Positions 1 to 10,156 of a stretch of DNA of 64,000 nucleotides are shown one piece after another. This DNA comes from Sciurus carolinensis. Its lineage: Eukaryota; Chordata; Mammalia; Rodentia; Sciuridae. The first letter of the stretch is position 1. Each line of letters opens with the position of its first letter. Position numbers and translations under genes: made by a program. The stretch is from positions 95,460,738 through 95,524,737 of the forward strand of contig NC_062214.1 in NCBI RefSeq assembly GCF_902686445.1, written 5' to 3'. The notes under the pieces were generated by a model, which was not told the DNA's origin, made no database searches, and worked only from the letters and a program-made list of their open reading frames with translations.

Positions 1-420
1 AGAAATTGTGAACTTATCTTTTAAAATGTTACTTTTTTTCCAGTTTATAAAATTAAGATTTCAATTATAAATTTTTAACATTGGATCAACATAAATGTTG
101 ACTCCCCCAATTCTACCCAGAGAAAAGCAATAACTGTTTGCGATCTTCAGGTATTTTTCAATGTATTCAAAAATACCTTTGGATTTTTCTTATTTCCCAT
201 TTTACAATACATTTGAGTTTCTTTATATATTACTGCATATAAAGCTCCCAAAATGTGTACCAACTTCTATTGCTACCAACCAAATATTCCCCTAGTTACT
301 TCATTAACAGTGGGTGTTATCAGTATGCTAAATATGAAACTTCAGAAAAACCAAAACTTTTTTGCATAAAAAAACGGATATTTAAAAATATGTATTTTAA
401 TTTGGTATCATTCCTCACCA

Positions 421-611
421 CCCCCACGATACTGGGGACTGAACTTAGGGGAAATTTACCACAGACCTATATCTCCAGTCATTTTTATTGTTTATTTTGA
501 AAGAATTTTGCCAAATTGCTTAGAGTCTCACTAAACTGCTGAGGCCTTACACTTGTGAACCTTCTGCCTCAGCCTCCCAGGTTGTTGAGATTAGATGTGC
601 AAGGCAAAAAA
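421..611 (-). mobile_element. B1-dID-type SINE
   Basis: Antisense order ID half (GATACTGGGGACTGAACTTA) then B1 half (CCTTCTGCCTCAGCCTCCCA). Worn. Confidence 0.8.
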
Positions 612-629
612 TATTATTTTTAAATTTTT

Positions 630-801
630 TGGTAGTCTGGGGATTGAACCCTGGGGCACTCCACTACTGAGTCACATCCCCAGGACTCCTTTAAAAATTT
701 GAGATAGGGTCTCAGTTACTGAGGCTAGGCCTCGAGCTTGATCCTCTTGCCTCAGCTTCCTGAGATACTAGTATCACAGGCATATGCACTGTGCCCAGCA
801 T
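630..801 (-). mobile_element. B1-dID-type SINE
   Basis: Antisense ID half GGGGATTGAACCCTGGGG, then TTGAGATAGGGTCTC and a B1 end GTGCCCAGCA. Confidence 0.85.
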
Positions 802-1188
802 TTGTCCCTTTTTAATGTTTAAATTTTTAATTTATCTGATAGCAACAGTGAGATATGGAACTAGTTTTAACCCAACCTCCCAAACTGCTAACAAGCTAAT
901 AAAATTGCTTTAATATAACCTTTATTTTTCTAATTCAAAATAAACTTTTAAAGACTTCATCAAGTATTGTGTTAAACTTTTCAACTCTGATCACAAAAGA
1001 ATTCCTATGAACATCAAATATTATTTGTGAGCTTTCAATTAAAACTTTAAGATAACAAAGTCTAACCAGAAATGACTTTATTCTACATGGGTAGGAAGAC
1101 TCCAAGAGCACTAAATTAATTGGTTGATGGAAATGTATAAGCAAGTCAATTTAAGAAAAATGTTTTGAGTCTTCACATAGTACATTAT

Positions 1189-1317
1189 ATATATATTTTT
1201 TAGATATTTTTTTAGTTGTCAATGAACTTTTATTTATATGTGGTACTGAGAATTAAACCCAGTGTCTCACACACGCTAGGCAAGTGCTCTGCCACTGAGC
1301 CACAACCCCAGCCTCCT
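1189..1317 (-). mobile_element. ID SINE with long tail
   Basis: Antisense ID with the tail piece TTTAGTTGTCAATG on its left and CTAGGCAAGTGCTCTGCCAC in the body. Confidence 0.85.
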
Positions 1318-1336
1318 ATTATGTATTTCTATATGG

Positions 1337-1440
1337 ATTTTTTTTTTTTTTTTTTTGGTAATGCCTCAAGCCCCATTCAGGACTTTCATGCATGCCAGGC
1401 ATGTACTCTATCACTATCACCAAGTTACCTCCCCAACCCC
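1337..1440 (-). mobile_element. ID-like SINE, worn
   Basis: Poly-T then CATGCCAGGCATGTACTCTA and TACCTCCCCAACCCC. Confidence 0.6.
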
Positions 1441-1449
1441 ATGTTAAGT

Positions 1450-1666
1450 TTTTGTTTTTTTTTTAGGGGGCGAGTGGGTAATGGGGATTGAACACAGGGG
1501 CACTCGACAACCACTGAGCCATGTCCCCACCCCTATTTTGTATTTTATTTAGACTCACTGAGTTGCTTAGCACCACCCTTTTCCTGAGGCTGGCTTTGAA
1601 CTCACTATCCTCCTGCCTCAGCCGCCTGAGCTGCTAGGATTACAGGCATGTGCCGCATCGCCTGGC
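1450..1666 (-). mobile_element. B1-dID-type SINE
   Basis: Antisense ID half ATGGGGATTGAACACAGGGG, B1 half with TCCTGCCTCAGCCGCCTGAG. Confidence 0.85.
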
Positions 1667-1671
1667 ACAAT

Positions 1672-1761
1672 ACCTTTATTTTATTTATTTTTATGAGGAT
1701 CAAACCCAGTGCCTCACACATGCCAGCCTTGAGGTCTACCACTGAGTCATAACCCCAGCAC
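1672..1761 (-). mobile_element. ID SINE
   Basis: Antisense ID directly abutting the previous SINE; CAGTGCCTCACACATGCCAG. Confidence 0.8.
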
Positions 1762-1796
1762 CCCCATGCTGAGGTTTTGGCATAAGATCTAATTGA

Positions 1797-1915
1797 AGGG
1801 GCTATGATTGTAGCTCAGTAGTAAAGCGCTTGCCTAGCATGTGTGAAGCACTGGGTTCAATCCTCAGCACCACATAAGAAATAAATAAAGATTAAAAAAA
1901 AACTTTAAAAAAAGA
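1797..1915 (+). mobile_element. ID SINE
   Basis: Box A TGTAGCTCAGTAG, box B GGGTTCAATCC, tail AATAAATAAAG. Confidence 0.9.
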
Positions 1916-2021
1916 TTTAATTGAAAACTATGATTTTGAGTATATGCTATATATTATTTATTCAAATAACTGAGAACATAAATGCTATACTTGAATCCTA
2001 TATTTGGATTCTTTTTTATTT

Positions 2022-2149
2022 TTTAGTATTTTTTAGATGTTGGTAGACCCTTATTTTATTCATTTATTTATATGTGGTGCTGAGAATTGAACTCAGTGCC
2101 TCACACATGCTAGGCAAGTGCTCTACCACTGAGCTACAATTCCAGCCCC
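2022..2149 (-). mobile_element. ID SINE with long tail
   Basis: Antisense ID; TGCTAGGCAAGTGCTCTACC intact. Confidence 0.9.
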
Positions 2150-2441
2150 TCATTTGGATTCTATATTTATTTTGATAAGAGACTGCATGTTTTCCTGACT
2201 ATCACCATGGTGGGGTCGGGATCTGAGCATTATATAAAACAGTATGAAATAATCCTGGAAATGCTACTTTAGACAAAATTTAGGTGCAAAGGAAATGATT
2301 ACTAAGAAAGACTTAGATAAGTAACTCTTCTTTTCCAAAAGTCAGGAAAGGTTTCTAATAGGTAAAAGAAAAACAGCCTAGCTAAGGAAAATAGCCTCTA
2401 AGATGGGCCTCAATGATCTTCATCCTCCTAATAGTCATATC

Positions 2442-2521
2442 ACTTTTTTTTTTTTTTTTCCTGTGCTGGGGATCATAGAACCCAAGACAAGTACTATACT
2501 GATGAGTTACACTCCCAACCT
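2442..2521 (-). mobile_element. ID SINE inside MLT1
   Basis: Poly-T then CTGGGGATCATAGAACCC; interrupts the LTR relic. Confidence 0.75.
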
Positions 2522-2589
2522 CTTTGTATAATCCTTTCCTTGAGTGTAGGATGAATTCACTAACTCACTTTGAATAAAATGACAAAAGA

Positions 2590-2721
2590 GGGCTGGGGTT
2601 GTAGTTCAGGGGTAGAGTGCTTGACTAGCATGTGTGAGGCACTGGGTTGATCCTCAGCACCACACACACACAAAAAAAAAATAAAATAAAGGTATTGTGT
2701 CCATCTACAACTAAAAAAAAA
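2590..2721 (+). mobile_element. ID SINE with long tail, inside MLT1
   Basis: GGCTGGGGTTGTAGTTCAGG body, then (CA)n, A-rich spacer and the tail motif TATTGTGTCCATCTACAAC. Confidence 0.92.
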
Positions 2722-3239
2722 TATTCTACAAAAATGACAGAAGAAATGAGCTGTCTCTTTGAAAATTAGAATATAAAATATTATGGCTTTTGTAGTTCTT
2801 TCGACTGAGTGCTGTAAAGAAAGTCAGCAGCCATGAAGAGGCTCCCATGGTAAGGAACTGAAAGAGGAATAACCAGGAAAGAACTAAGGACCTCAGTCCA
2901 ACAACCCACGAGGAACTGTATCTTGCCAACAACTGTGTGAGTGAACTTAGAAGTCAATTCTCCTGAGCTGCACCTTCACTTGGATCTGCAGCCCTAGTCA
3001 ACACCTTGGATGAAACTCCCTGGTACACCCTGAATTAGGGCTACTTAGCTAAACCCTTCCCAGATTCCTGATCTATGGATACTGTGAGATAATACATGTT
3101 TATTGCTTGAAGCTACTAAAATTTTGGAGTGATATGTTATATTGTTACATAGCATTAGATAACTAATACATAATGGTAGAACAGATATGTTTTTAAGAGA
3201 ACCTGTAATAGAAGAATCAGATATTGTTTATGTGTATAC

Positions 3240-3318
3240 ACATGGCACATTCTAGGGATAAAACAGAGTCTTGTGCATGCTAAACATACTTTACCACTGA
3301 GTTACATCACCAGCCCCT
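3240..3318 (-). mobile_element. ID-like SINE, worn
   Basis: Antisense ACTTTACCACTGAGTTACAT and CACCAGCCCC. Confidence 0.65.
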
Positions 3319-3407
3319 CAAATCATATTTTAAAAGGCTGAGTTTGAGTTTTTAAAGAAGTATCTTTCAATTTTAGATAGATAAACAATCTCTTAAGAGT
3401 GTTATTT

Positions 3408-3605
3408 TCACTGGGTGCACACCTATAATCCCAGTAGCTCAGAAGTCTGAGTCAGGAGGATTCCAAGTTCAAAGCCAGCCTTGGCAACTTAGTAAGACCT
3501 TAAGCAACTTAGTGACACCTGTCTCAAAATATAAAAAGGGCTGGGGATGTGGCTCAGTATTAAGCACCCCTGAGTTCAATCCCCAGTATTAAAAAAAAAA
3601 AAAAA
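3408..3605 (+). mobile_element. B1-dID-type SINE
   Basis: B1 half CCTATAATCCCAGTAGCTCA; ID half GGGGATGTGGCTCAGT with GAGTTCAATCCC. Confidence 0.9.
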
Positions 3606-3993
3606 TCTATTTTCTCTAACTTATCTAACCTTTGTATCTATACTTGGTCAACAATACCATTTCAATCACCAAGTGCTTCTTGAAAGTTTACTATATTTAG
3701 TGAGGGGTTAAATGCTAGGATGTAAATGTTGCTGTTTAAAAAAATTTTGTCAGGTAAAAAACATAAGAAATAGAGAATAAGATAATGATAAAACAATATA
3801 AAGTGTAATAAAGGCTTAAATATCAAATGATTTTGAAAAGAGACTGATCAACTGTCAACCTCAGAGATATCCTCTGAAGGGCACAGTCTAAATTGAGTTC
3901 AGCAAAATGGGGAGAACCTGGAAAGGCAGTGGAAGAAAAACGTTTTTTGAGGGGTAAGGGATGATGGGAATGATGGAGAAAGCTAAAATCGAG

Positions 3994-4070
3994 GGCTGGA
4001 GATAATAGCTCTGTGGCAGAGTACTTGTATAGCAAAACGCTATTCAACCCCCAACACTGGGAGAAAAAAA
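3994..4070 (+). mobile_element. ID-like SINE
   Basis: GGGCTGGAGATAATAGCTCT, worn box B TATTCAACCCCC. Confidence 0.65.
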
Positions 4071-4239
4071 AGGCACAAATAAGATAATTTCATTAGATTT
4101 ATATTGCAAAGTAGTGGGAAATCCAGTTACATGAATAAATTGATCAGATTATAGGAAATCATAAATAATGTGCTAATAAATGTGGTTCCTTTTAAAAAAA
4201 TCATAGGGATCTTTATGTTTTTGTTTTGCTTTATTTTGT

Positions 4240-4315
4240 TTGCATTGCTGGGGATCAAAGGCAGGGCCTCACACATGCTAGGCAAGTTCTTTACAACTGA
4301 GTTATATTCCTAGCT
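4240..4315 (-). mobile_element. ID SINE
   Basis: Antisense ID; CTCACACATGCTAGGCAAGT. Confidence 0.8.
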
Positions 4316-4706
4316 CTTTATGTCTTTAAATAGAGGAGTGAAGAATAAAATTGATGCTTTAGAAAGAATAGGTGATATATAGGCAAATTCTGAGGGTAGA
4401 AGAACGATAGTTTGCAGTAAATCAGGTGATGAAGTATCAATATACACACAAGAGAATTTCAAAGAAAGGAGCCATTGCTACTAATGGGATATTCCAGAAA
4501 AATGGAAGCCAAGAAACAAAAGTATGACAGTTACATTAGGCCAAAAAAAAAAAATGGGGAAAGAGTTTGGCAACAATTAGTTTGTTCCAAATGAACATCT
4601 GGAAAAGAGGTGACCTACTCAACTCTATGCAAAATTAAAATGCTTTAACACTAATCCCTTTTATAGCAGATTTACATTCAAATGATAAATTCAAAAGATA
4701 AATTTG

Positions 4707-4899
4707 GGGGTAGTGGAGATTGAGCATAGGGGCATTTATCCACTGAACCACATCCCCAGCCCCTTTAAAAATTTTTAAAATTTTGAGACAGGGTCTCGCT
4801 AAGTTGCTTAGGGTCTAAGTTTCTGAGGCTGGCTTTGAACTTGAGATTCTCCTGCCTCAGCCTTCTGAGTCACTGGGATTACTGCTATCCGTGCTCAGC
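4707..4899 (-). mobile_element. B1-dID-type SINE (target of the chimeric retrocopy)
   Basis: Antisense ID then B1 halves; the SLC2A3/L1 chimera inserted at its right end. Confidence 0.85.
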
Positions 4900-4913
4900 A
4901 AAAGATATACACA
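4900..4913 (+). repeat. left target-site duplication of chimeric retrocopy
   Basis: aaaagatatacaca, repeated exactly at 6729-6742. It marks the left edge of the insertion and lies at the very end of an older minus-strand B1-dID SINE (4707-4899). Confidence 0.9.
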
Positions 4914-5747
4914 GATCCAAGATGGCGGACCAGAGGGAGGCTGCGTTCCTTGTCGCTCCGTAACTCTGGTTTCAAGCAGAGGATATGTTTCTTGGTGAGG
5001 CAATTTTTTGCTGCTTATCGATCCCCTGCTGTTTACCCCGTTTGTCTACTGTGATCACCTGCAGTCTGCCAGCATATCGACGCCTTTTTTGAGTGCAGAC
5101 TGCTCACTTGAGGCGCCTATCATCTGCCATTTGTCTGCCTCTTGCCTGTCCATCGCCTGCCTTACACCTATCCATCACCCACTGCATGAGGTTCACCTCC
5201 CGATCGTCCAACAACAGTCAGCAAACTGATCGCTGACCGCCTGTGGAGCACCAGCTGCCTGTTGTTGCCTGGAAGTTCACTGTTACAGTACCTGCAGGTT
5301 TGATTACATGTGGCTGCCGCCATTTTGAGACAACAGCCAGGCCCCGTTGGACCCCTGGCCAGACTGACTAAGCACCGTCTCCAGGATCCCTCAGCTCGAC
5401 TGATCACTCCCTGCCTCACATCGACTGACTGCTCCCTGCCGCCAGGACCCCAAGACCAAGTGACTGCACCCTATCACCGGGACCCCAGACTGACTGATTG
5501 CACCCAGCCTCCAGGACCTCCAGTTGACCACGTCCACACCGTGAGCTGCAGCTCCCCATTTGCCAACACATTTGGAAGCCAGAGCAGCCATCTTGGATAA
5601 TCCTGGAAGCCATAGCTCAGATCTTTAGGCGGGGCAAATCCCATCCTGAGACGCCTGCTGGAGACTTGAAGCTCATTGTCAGATCACCTCAGCCATCTCA
5701 CAACATCAATCTATTGATTTTCACAGCATGGTGGGAAGAAGAAACTA
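4914..5747 (+). mobile_element. L1-like 5' leader of chimeric retrocopy
   Basis: GC-richer leader beginning GATCCAAGATGGCGGAC, a YY1-type site. About 70 bases align with the 5'UTR of the full-length L1 at 20041-20110 (shared ATCCAAGATGGCGGA, AGAGGG, TTCAAG), so this is read as an L1 promoter/5'UTR of another subfamily. From about 5354 to 5545 it holds roughly five imperfect repeats of about 35 bases built on GACTGACTG...CCTCCAGGACC. Further YY1-like elements in reverse are GCCGCCATTTTG near 5314 and GCCATCTTGG near 5588. An ATG at 5728 opens a 54-codon frame that crosses into the SLC2A3 part. Confidence 0.7.
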
Positions 5748-6728
5748 CAGTATCAGGAAGAGGTGTCTCTGGAATCCTGTGCTGTTGGACTTCACCATCA
5801 TTCCAGATGTCTTACAAAGTATAGCCTTTCCATTTTTCCCTGAAAGTCTCAGATTCTTGTTCATTAGCAAAAAAGAAGAGGAGAATGCTTAGAAGATCCT
5901 CCAATGGTATGGAATCAAACTGAAAAGCTTCTTAACAGCATAAGAAACAATGGTTGTGGGGCCCACCGGATGTGAACCAGGAGTGGGAAGAAGAGAGTGC
6001 TAGAATTTCACAAGAGAAGCAAGTCTCTGTGCTGCAGCTGGAAGTCTTCATCCAACTACCAACAGCCCATCCTCATTTTCATCGTGCTCCAACTCTCCCA
6101 GCCGCTGTCTGGGATCAGTCCTGTGTTCTATTACTCAACAGGAATCTTCAAGAAAGCAGGTGTTGAGGAGCCAATATATGCCACCATTAGAGCAGACGTG
6201 GTTAATACTATTTTCACTTTAATTTCTGTTTCTGGGGAAAAGGGCAGAAAGAAGGACTGACTCTACATATGATAGGACTTGGAGGTGTGGCTGTGTTCCA
6301 TCCTCATGACTGTTTCTTTGTTATTAAAATATGGGTATGATGCAATGAGCTTTATCTATATCACAGCTGTCTTGATCTACGTGGCCTTCCTTGAGAGTGG
6401 ACCAGGCCCCATTCTGTGGTTCATTGTGACTGAACTCTTTGGACAGGGACCATGCCCCACTGTCATGTCTTTACCACATTCTTCATTACCTTCCTGAACT
6501 TCACCTTCCTCACAGTCCTTGAGACCTGAGGCATGAATTCTGAGGCTATCACACGTGCCTTTGAAGGGCAGGCTCATGAGTCCAGTAATCTGGGCAAGGC
6601 TTCTTGGTGGACATGAACAACATTCAACCTGTTAAGGAGTCCACCATCAATGTCTAGTCCACCTTCCTCCCAACATGGAAAGCAAATTATATTAAAACTC
6701 ATCCCTATGTATACAGTAAAAAAAAAAT
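5748..6728 (+). pseudogene. SLC2A3: SLC2A3 (GLUT3) partial processed pseudogene
   Basis: Intronless copy of the 3' half of the glucose transporter GLUT3 mRNA, starting near GLUT3 residue 180 (the segment before LWPLLLGFT) and running to the stop TAG at 6655-6657. Recognisable pieces: [81 protein letters not shown], and the GLUT3-type C-terminus ending near VKESTINV. A 60-base 3'UTR has ATTAAA at 6691 and an A-tail from 6718. Defects: TAG at 5890-5892, a 46-bp foreign insert at 5908-5953, a loss of some residues and TGA near 6258, about 30 codons missing near 6466, TGA near 6529. It cannot encode a transporter. Confidence 0.9.
5908..5953 (+). mobile_element. 46-bp L1 ORF2-like patch inside the SLC2A3 pseudogene
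   Basis: Interrupts SLC2A3 homology between ATCCTCCAATGG and TTGTGGGGCCCACC. The insert (key part AATCAAACTGAAAAGCTTC) aligns with L1 ORF2 sequence at 24663-24701 (about 29 of 39 bases) and at 40691-40730. A caatgg hexamer lies at both borders. Confidence 0.7.
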
Positions 6729-6742
6729 AAAAGATATACACA
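6729..6742 (+). repeat. right target-site duplication of chimeric retrocopy
   Basis: Exact second copy of aaaagatatacaca, directly after the A-tail of the SLC2A3 segment. Confidence 0.9.
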
Positions 6743-6849
6743 TTTTTTTAAGTCAGACAATGCCACCATCCCAACAACTATTTTCCCCAGCACTTCCCCA
6801 CTCCCTTTTCCACCCTCCCCCTGCTTCCTCTACTGTATAGCACTTTCTG

Positions 6850-9021
6850 CAATTTATTTGTTTGTTTATTTATTTTTAATTAGTGTTTTGTGGGTATGTT
6901 TGATGTTGGGATTCACTGTGGTATATTCATGTATGTACATATTAAAGTTTGTCAGATTAATTCCACTGTTCTTCCCTTTTCCTGTCCCTCCTCCTCCTCC
7001 CTCAATCTCCTCCACCTACTCTACTGATCTTTCCTTTATTTTGATGAAATTATCTACCCCCCTTATTTTGGATTAGCTTCCACATATCAGAGAAAACAAC
7101 TGACCTTTGATTTTTTTTTTGGACTAGCTTATTTCACTTGGCATGATAATCTCCAGTTCCATCCATTTACTGGCAAATGCCATAATTTCATTCTTCTTTA
7201 TGGTAGAATAATGCTCCTTGGTGTATATTTATCACATTTTCTTTATCCATCCATCTTTTGAAGCACACGTAGGTTGGTTCCACAGTCTAGCTATTGTGAA
7301 CTGAGCTGCTATCAACATTGATATGGCTGCATCACTGTAGTATGCTGATTTTAAATCTTTTGGGTATATGTTGAGCAGTGGGATAACTGGGTCAAATGGT
7401 GGTTCCATTCCAAGTTTTCTGAGGAATTCCCATACTGCTTTCCATAGTGATTGCACCAATTTGCATTCCCACCAGCAATGTTTGAGTGAAACTTTCCCCT
7501 GACATCCTCACCAACATTTATTATTACTTGTTTTCTTGACAATTGCCATCCTGACTGGAGTGAGACGGAATCTCAGTGTGGGCTTTAATTTGCATTTCTC
7601 TAATTACTAGAGATTTTGAACATTTATTCATATATTTGTTAACCCATCACATTTCTTCTGTGAAGTGTGTGTTCAGTTCCTTTGTCCATTTATTGATTGG
7701 GTTGTTATTTTGGTGTTAAGTTTTTTCAGTTCTTTGCATATCCTGGAGATTAATGCTCTGAGCTGCAGGTGGCAATGATTTTCTCCCATTCTGTAGGTTC
7801 TCTCTTCAAGTTCTTGATTGTTTCCTTTGCTGTGAAGAAGCTTTTTAGTTTCAATCCATTCCATTTATTCTTGAGTTTCTTTCTTTCTTGCGATTTAGAA
7901 GCCTTGTTGAGGAGGTCAGCTCTAAGCAGACATGATTTAGAGTTCGGCCTTTATTTTCTTCTAGTAGGTTCAGGATTTCTAGTTTAATGCCTAGGTCCTT
8001 GATCCACTTTGAGTTTTGTGCAGGGTGAGAGATAGGGATTATATTTCATTCTGCTACATATGGATTTCCAGTTTTTCCAGAAACATTTGTTGAAGAGGCT
8101 ATTTTTTCTCCAATGTATGTTTATGGCAACTTTGTCTGAGATAACTCTATGTGGGTTTGTTTCTGAGTGTTCTATTCCATACCATTGGTCTTCATGTCTG
8201 TTTTGGTACAAATACTATGTCATTTTTGCTACTCTAGCTCTATAGTATAATTTAAGGTCTGGTATTGTGATGTCTCCTGCTTTACTTTTCTTCTTAAGAA
8301 TTGCTTTGGCTATTCTGGATCTCTTATTTTTCCAAATGAATTTCATGATTTTGCAGTTTTTATTTCTATGAAGAGTGTCACTGGAATTTTAATAGGAATT
8401 ACATTAAATCTGTATAGTGCTTTTGGTAGTATGGCCATTTTGACAATCTTAATTCTGTCTATCCATAAACATAGGAGATCTTTCCATCTTCCAAGGTCTT
8501 CTTCAATTTCTTTAGTGTTCTGCCGTTTTTATTATAGCGCTCTTTCGCCTCTTTTGTTAGATTGATTCCCAAGTATTTTATTTTTTTTAAAGGCTACTGT
8601 GAATGGGATAGTTTTCCTAATTTCTCTTTCAGCTAGTTAATCATTGGTGTACTGGAACACAATTGATTTATAGGTGTTAATTTTATATCTTGTTACTTTG
8701 CTAAATTTGTTAATGAGTTCTAGGAGTTTTCTCGTGGAGTTTTTAGGGTCTTCTAAATATAGAATCTTGTCCTCAGCAAACAGGGAGTTTGAGTTCTTCT
8801 TTTCCTATTCAAATCCCTTTAATTTCTTTCTTTTGCCTAATTGCTCTGGCTAGAGTTTCAAGAACTATTTAATAGAAGGGGTGAAAGAGGGCATCCTTGT
8901 CTTGTTCCAGTTTATAGAGGCAATGCTTTCAATTTTTCTCTATTTAGTAGGATGTTAACCTGTGTTTAACATATATAGCTTTTACAATGTTGAGGTGTGT
9001 TCCTACTATCTCTAGTTTTTC
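6850..9021 (-). mobile_element. 5'-truncated L1 (3' half of ORF2 and 3'UTR)
   Basis: Reading the minus strand gives the ORF2 C-terminal region: [40 protein letters not shown] (broken into pieces), upstream thumb-domain segments such as HWRKNSLFNKCFWKNW, and [24 protein letters not shown] in antisense. The 3'UTR is on the left (about 6760-7080). Frames are interrupted many times, so it is older than the L1 at 19894. Confidence 0.85.
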
Positions 9022-9175
9022 TAGTGTGGAGGTGAAATTTCAATGTAGTTTTGATTGGCACTTTCCTAATTACTAGAGAGGTCGAACATGTTTTAATATA
9101 TTTGTTGACCATTTGTATTTCTTCTTTTGATAAATATTTAATTCTTTTGCCCATTTATTGATTGGGTTATTTGGG

Positions 9176-9212
<37 letters not shown>

Positions 9213-9275
9213 GCTTTTTGAGTTCTTGTATATTCTTGGTATACTCTGGATATTAATGCCCTATCTGCACCAATC
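9022..9275 (-). mobile_element. second L1 ORF2 fragment
   Basis: Overlaps in content with the neighbouring L1 (again the CSTSLVIRK region of ORF2), so it is a separate insertion or duplicate. A (GT)n run at 9178-9210 interrupts it. Confidence 0.7.
9178..9210. repeat. (GT)n microsatellite
   Basis: About 16 GT units inside an L1 fragment. Confidence 0.95.
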
Positions 9276-9827
9276 TCATCCTTCAGTGCTATTAGTATTT
9301 CTATACTATGATTGCTTTTATGTAATTTTGCTATGTTCTTTCAAAGTATCTGTATGATTATATATTCCTATTGTCTATGTATGAGGGTCTAAAATTTTCA
9401 ATTATCTACAGTCAGGTTTTCATTCCATTTGCTTAACAAGGTAGACAATGACATCCTTGTGACTAAACCAATGGTCAACTTACATTAGTCATCCTGCTTG
9501 ACCTATTAGCAGCATTTGAGATTTATCTAATCTCTCATTCGTCCTTGAAACACTTCTTCATTTGGTGTCTAGAAAATCTCAATCTCCTGTTTTTCTCCTT
9601 GGCTAATCAATGGCAAGCCCTGGACTCAGTCCACTAATCTTTTCCCTTCTCTTCTATCTATGTTCATTCCCTTCAGGAACTCACCCAATCTACTATTTAT
9701 ATATCTTATCTATAAATATATAATTTACAGACTAAACCTGTATTCTCTAATACAGTAGCCAATAGCGCCATGTTTCCATATGAATTAAATGACCTAAAAT
9801 TAAATTATCTAAAATTAAAGATTCAGG

Positions 9828-9920
9828 GGTTAGGGGTATAACTCAGTGTTATAGTACTTGCCTGGCACAAATAATACCCTGAGTTTGATACCTAGCACTG
9901 CAAAAACAAAAAAAACCAAA
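9828..9920 (+). mobile_element. ID SINE inside L2
   Basis: GGGGTATAACTCAGTG with a worn box B GAGTTTGATACC. Confidence 0.75.
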
Positions 9921-9977
9921 TGAACAAAAAATCCATTCATCAGTCACATTAACTACATTTGTGTGTGTGTGTGTGTG

Positions 9978-10156
9978 GTACTGAATATTGAACTTGAGGG
10001 TGCTCTACTACTGTGTGTACCACTGCTACACACAAGGCCTTTTTATTTTGTATTTTGAGACAGAGTCACTCTAAGTTACCAGGGTTAGCCTCGAACTTGT
10101 TATCTTCCTGCTTTAGCCACCTGAGTTGCTGGGATGATAGTCACTGTGCCCAGCAC
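9978..10156 (-). mobile_element. B1-dID-type SINE inside L2
   Basis: Antisense, next to a short (GT)n; B1 end CACTGTGCCCAGCA. Confidence 0.8.

Larger units (their letters stand above)
2390..3172 (+). mobile_element. MLT1-type (ERVL-MaLR) LTR relic, split by two SINEs
   Basis: Recognisable MLT1 blocks: GATGGGCCTCAATGATCTTC, CAGCAGCCATGAAGAGGCTC, GTGAGTGAACTTAGAAG, CTGTGAGATAATACATG and the end TTAGATAACTAATAC. ID SINEs at 2442-2521 and 2590-2721 interrupt it. Confidence 0.75.

Noticed and set aside
5310..5600. 96-codon frame in the chimeric leader
   Set aside because: Consists of the decayed tandem repeats; no known similarity, and the leader looks like a promoter/5'UTR.
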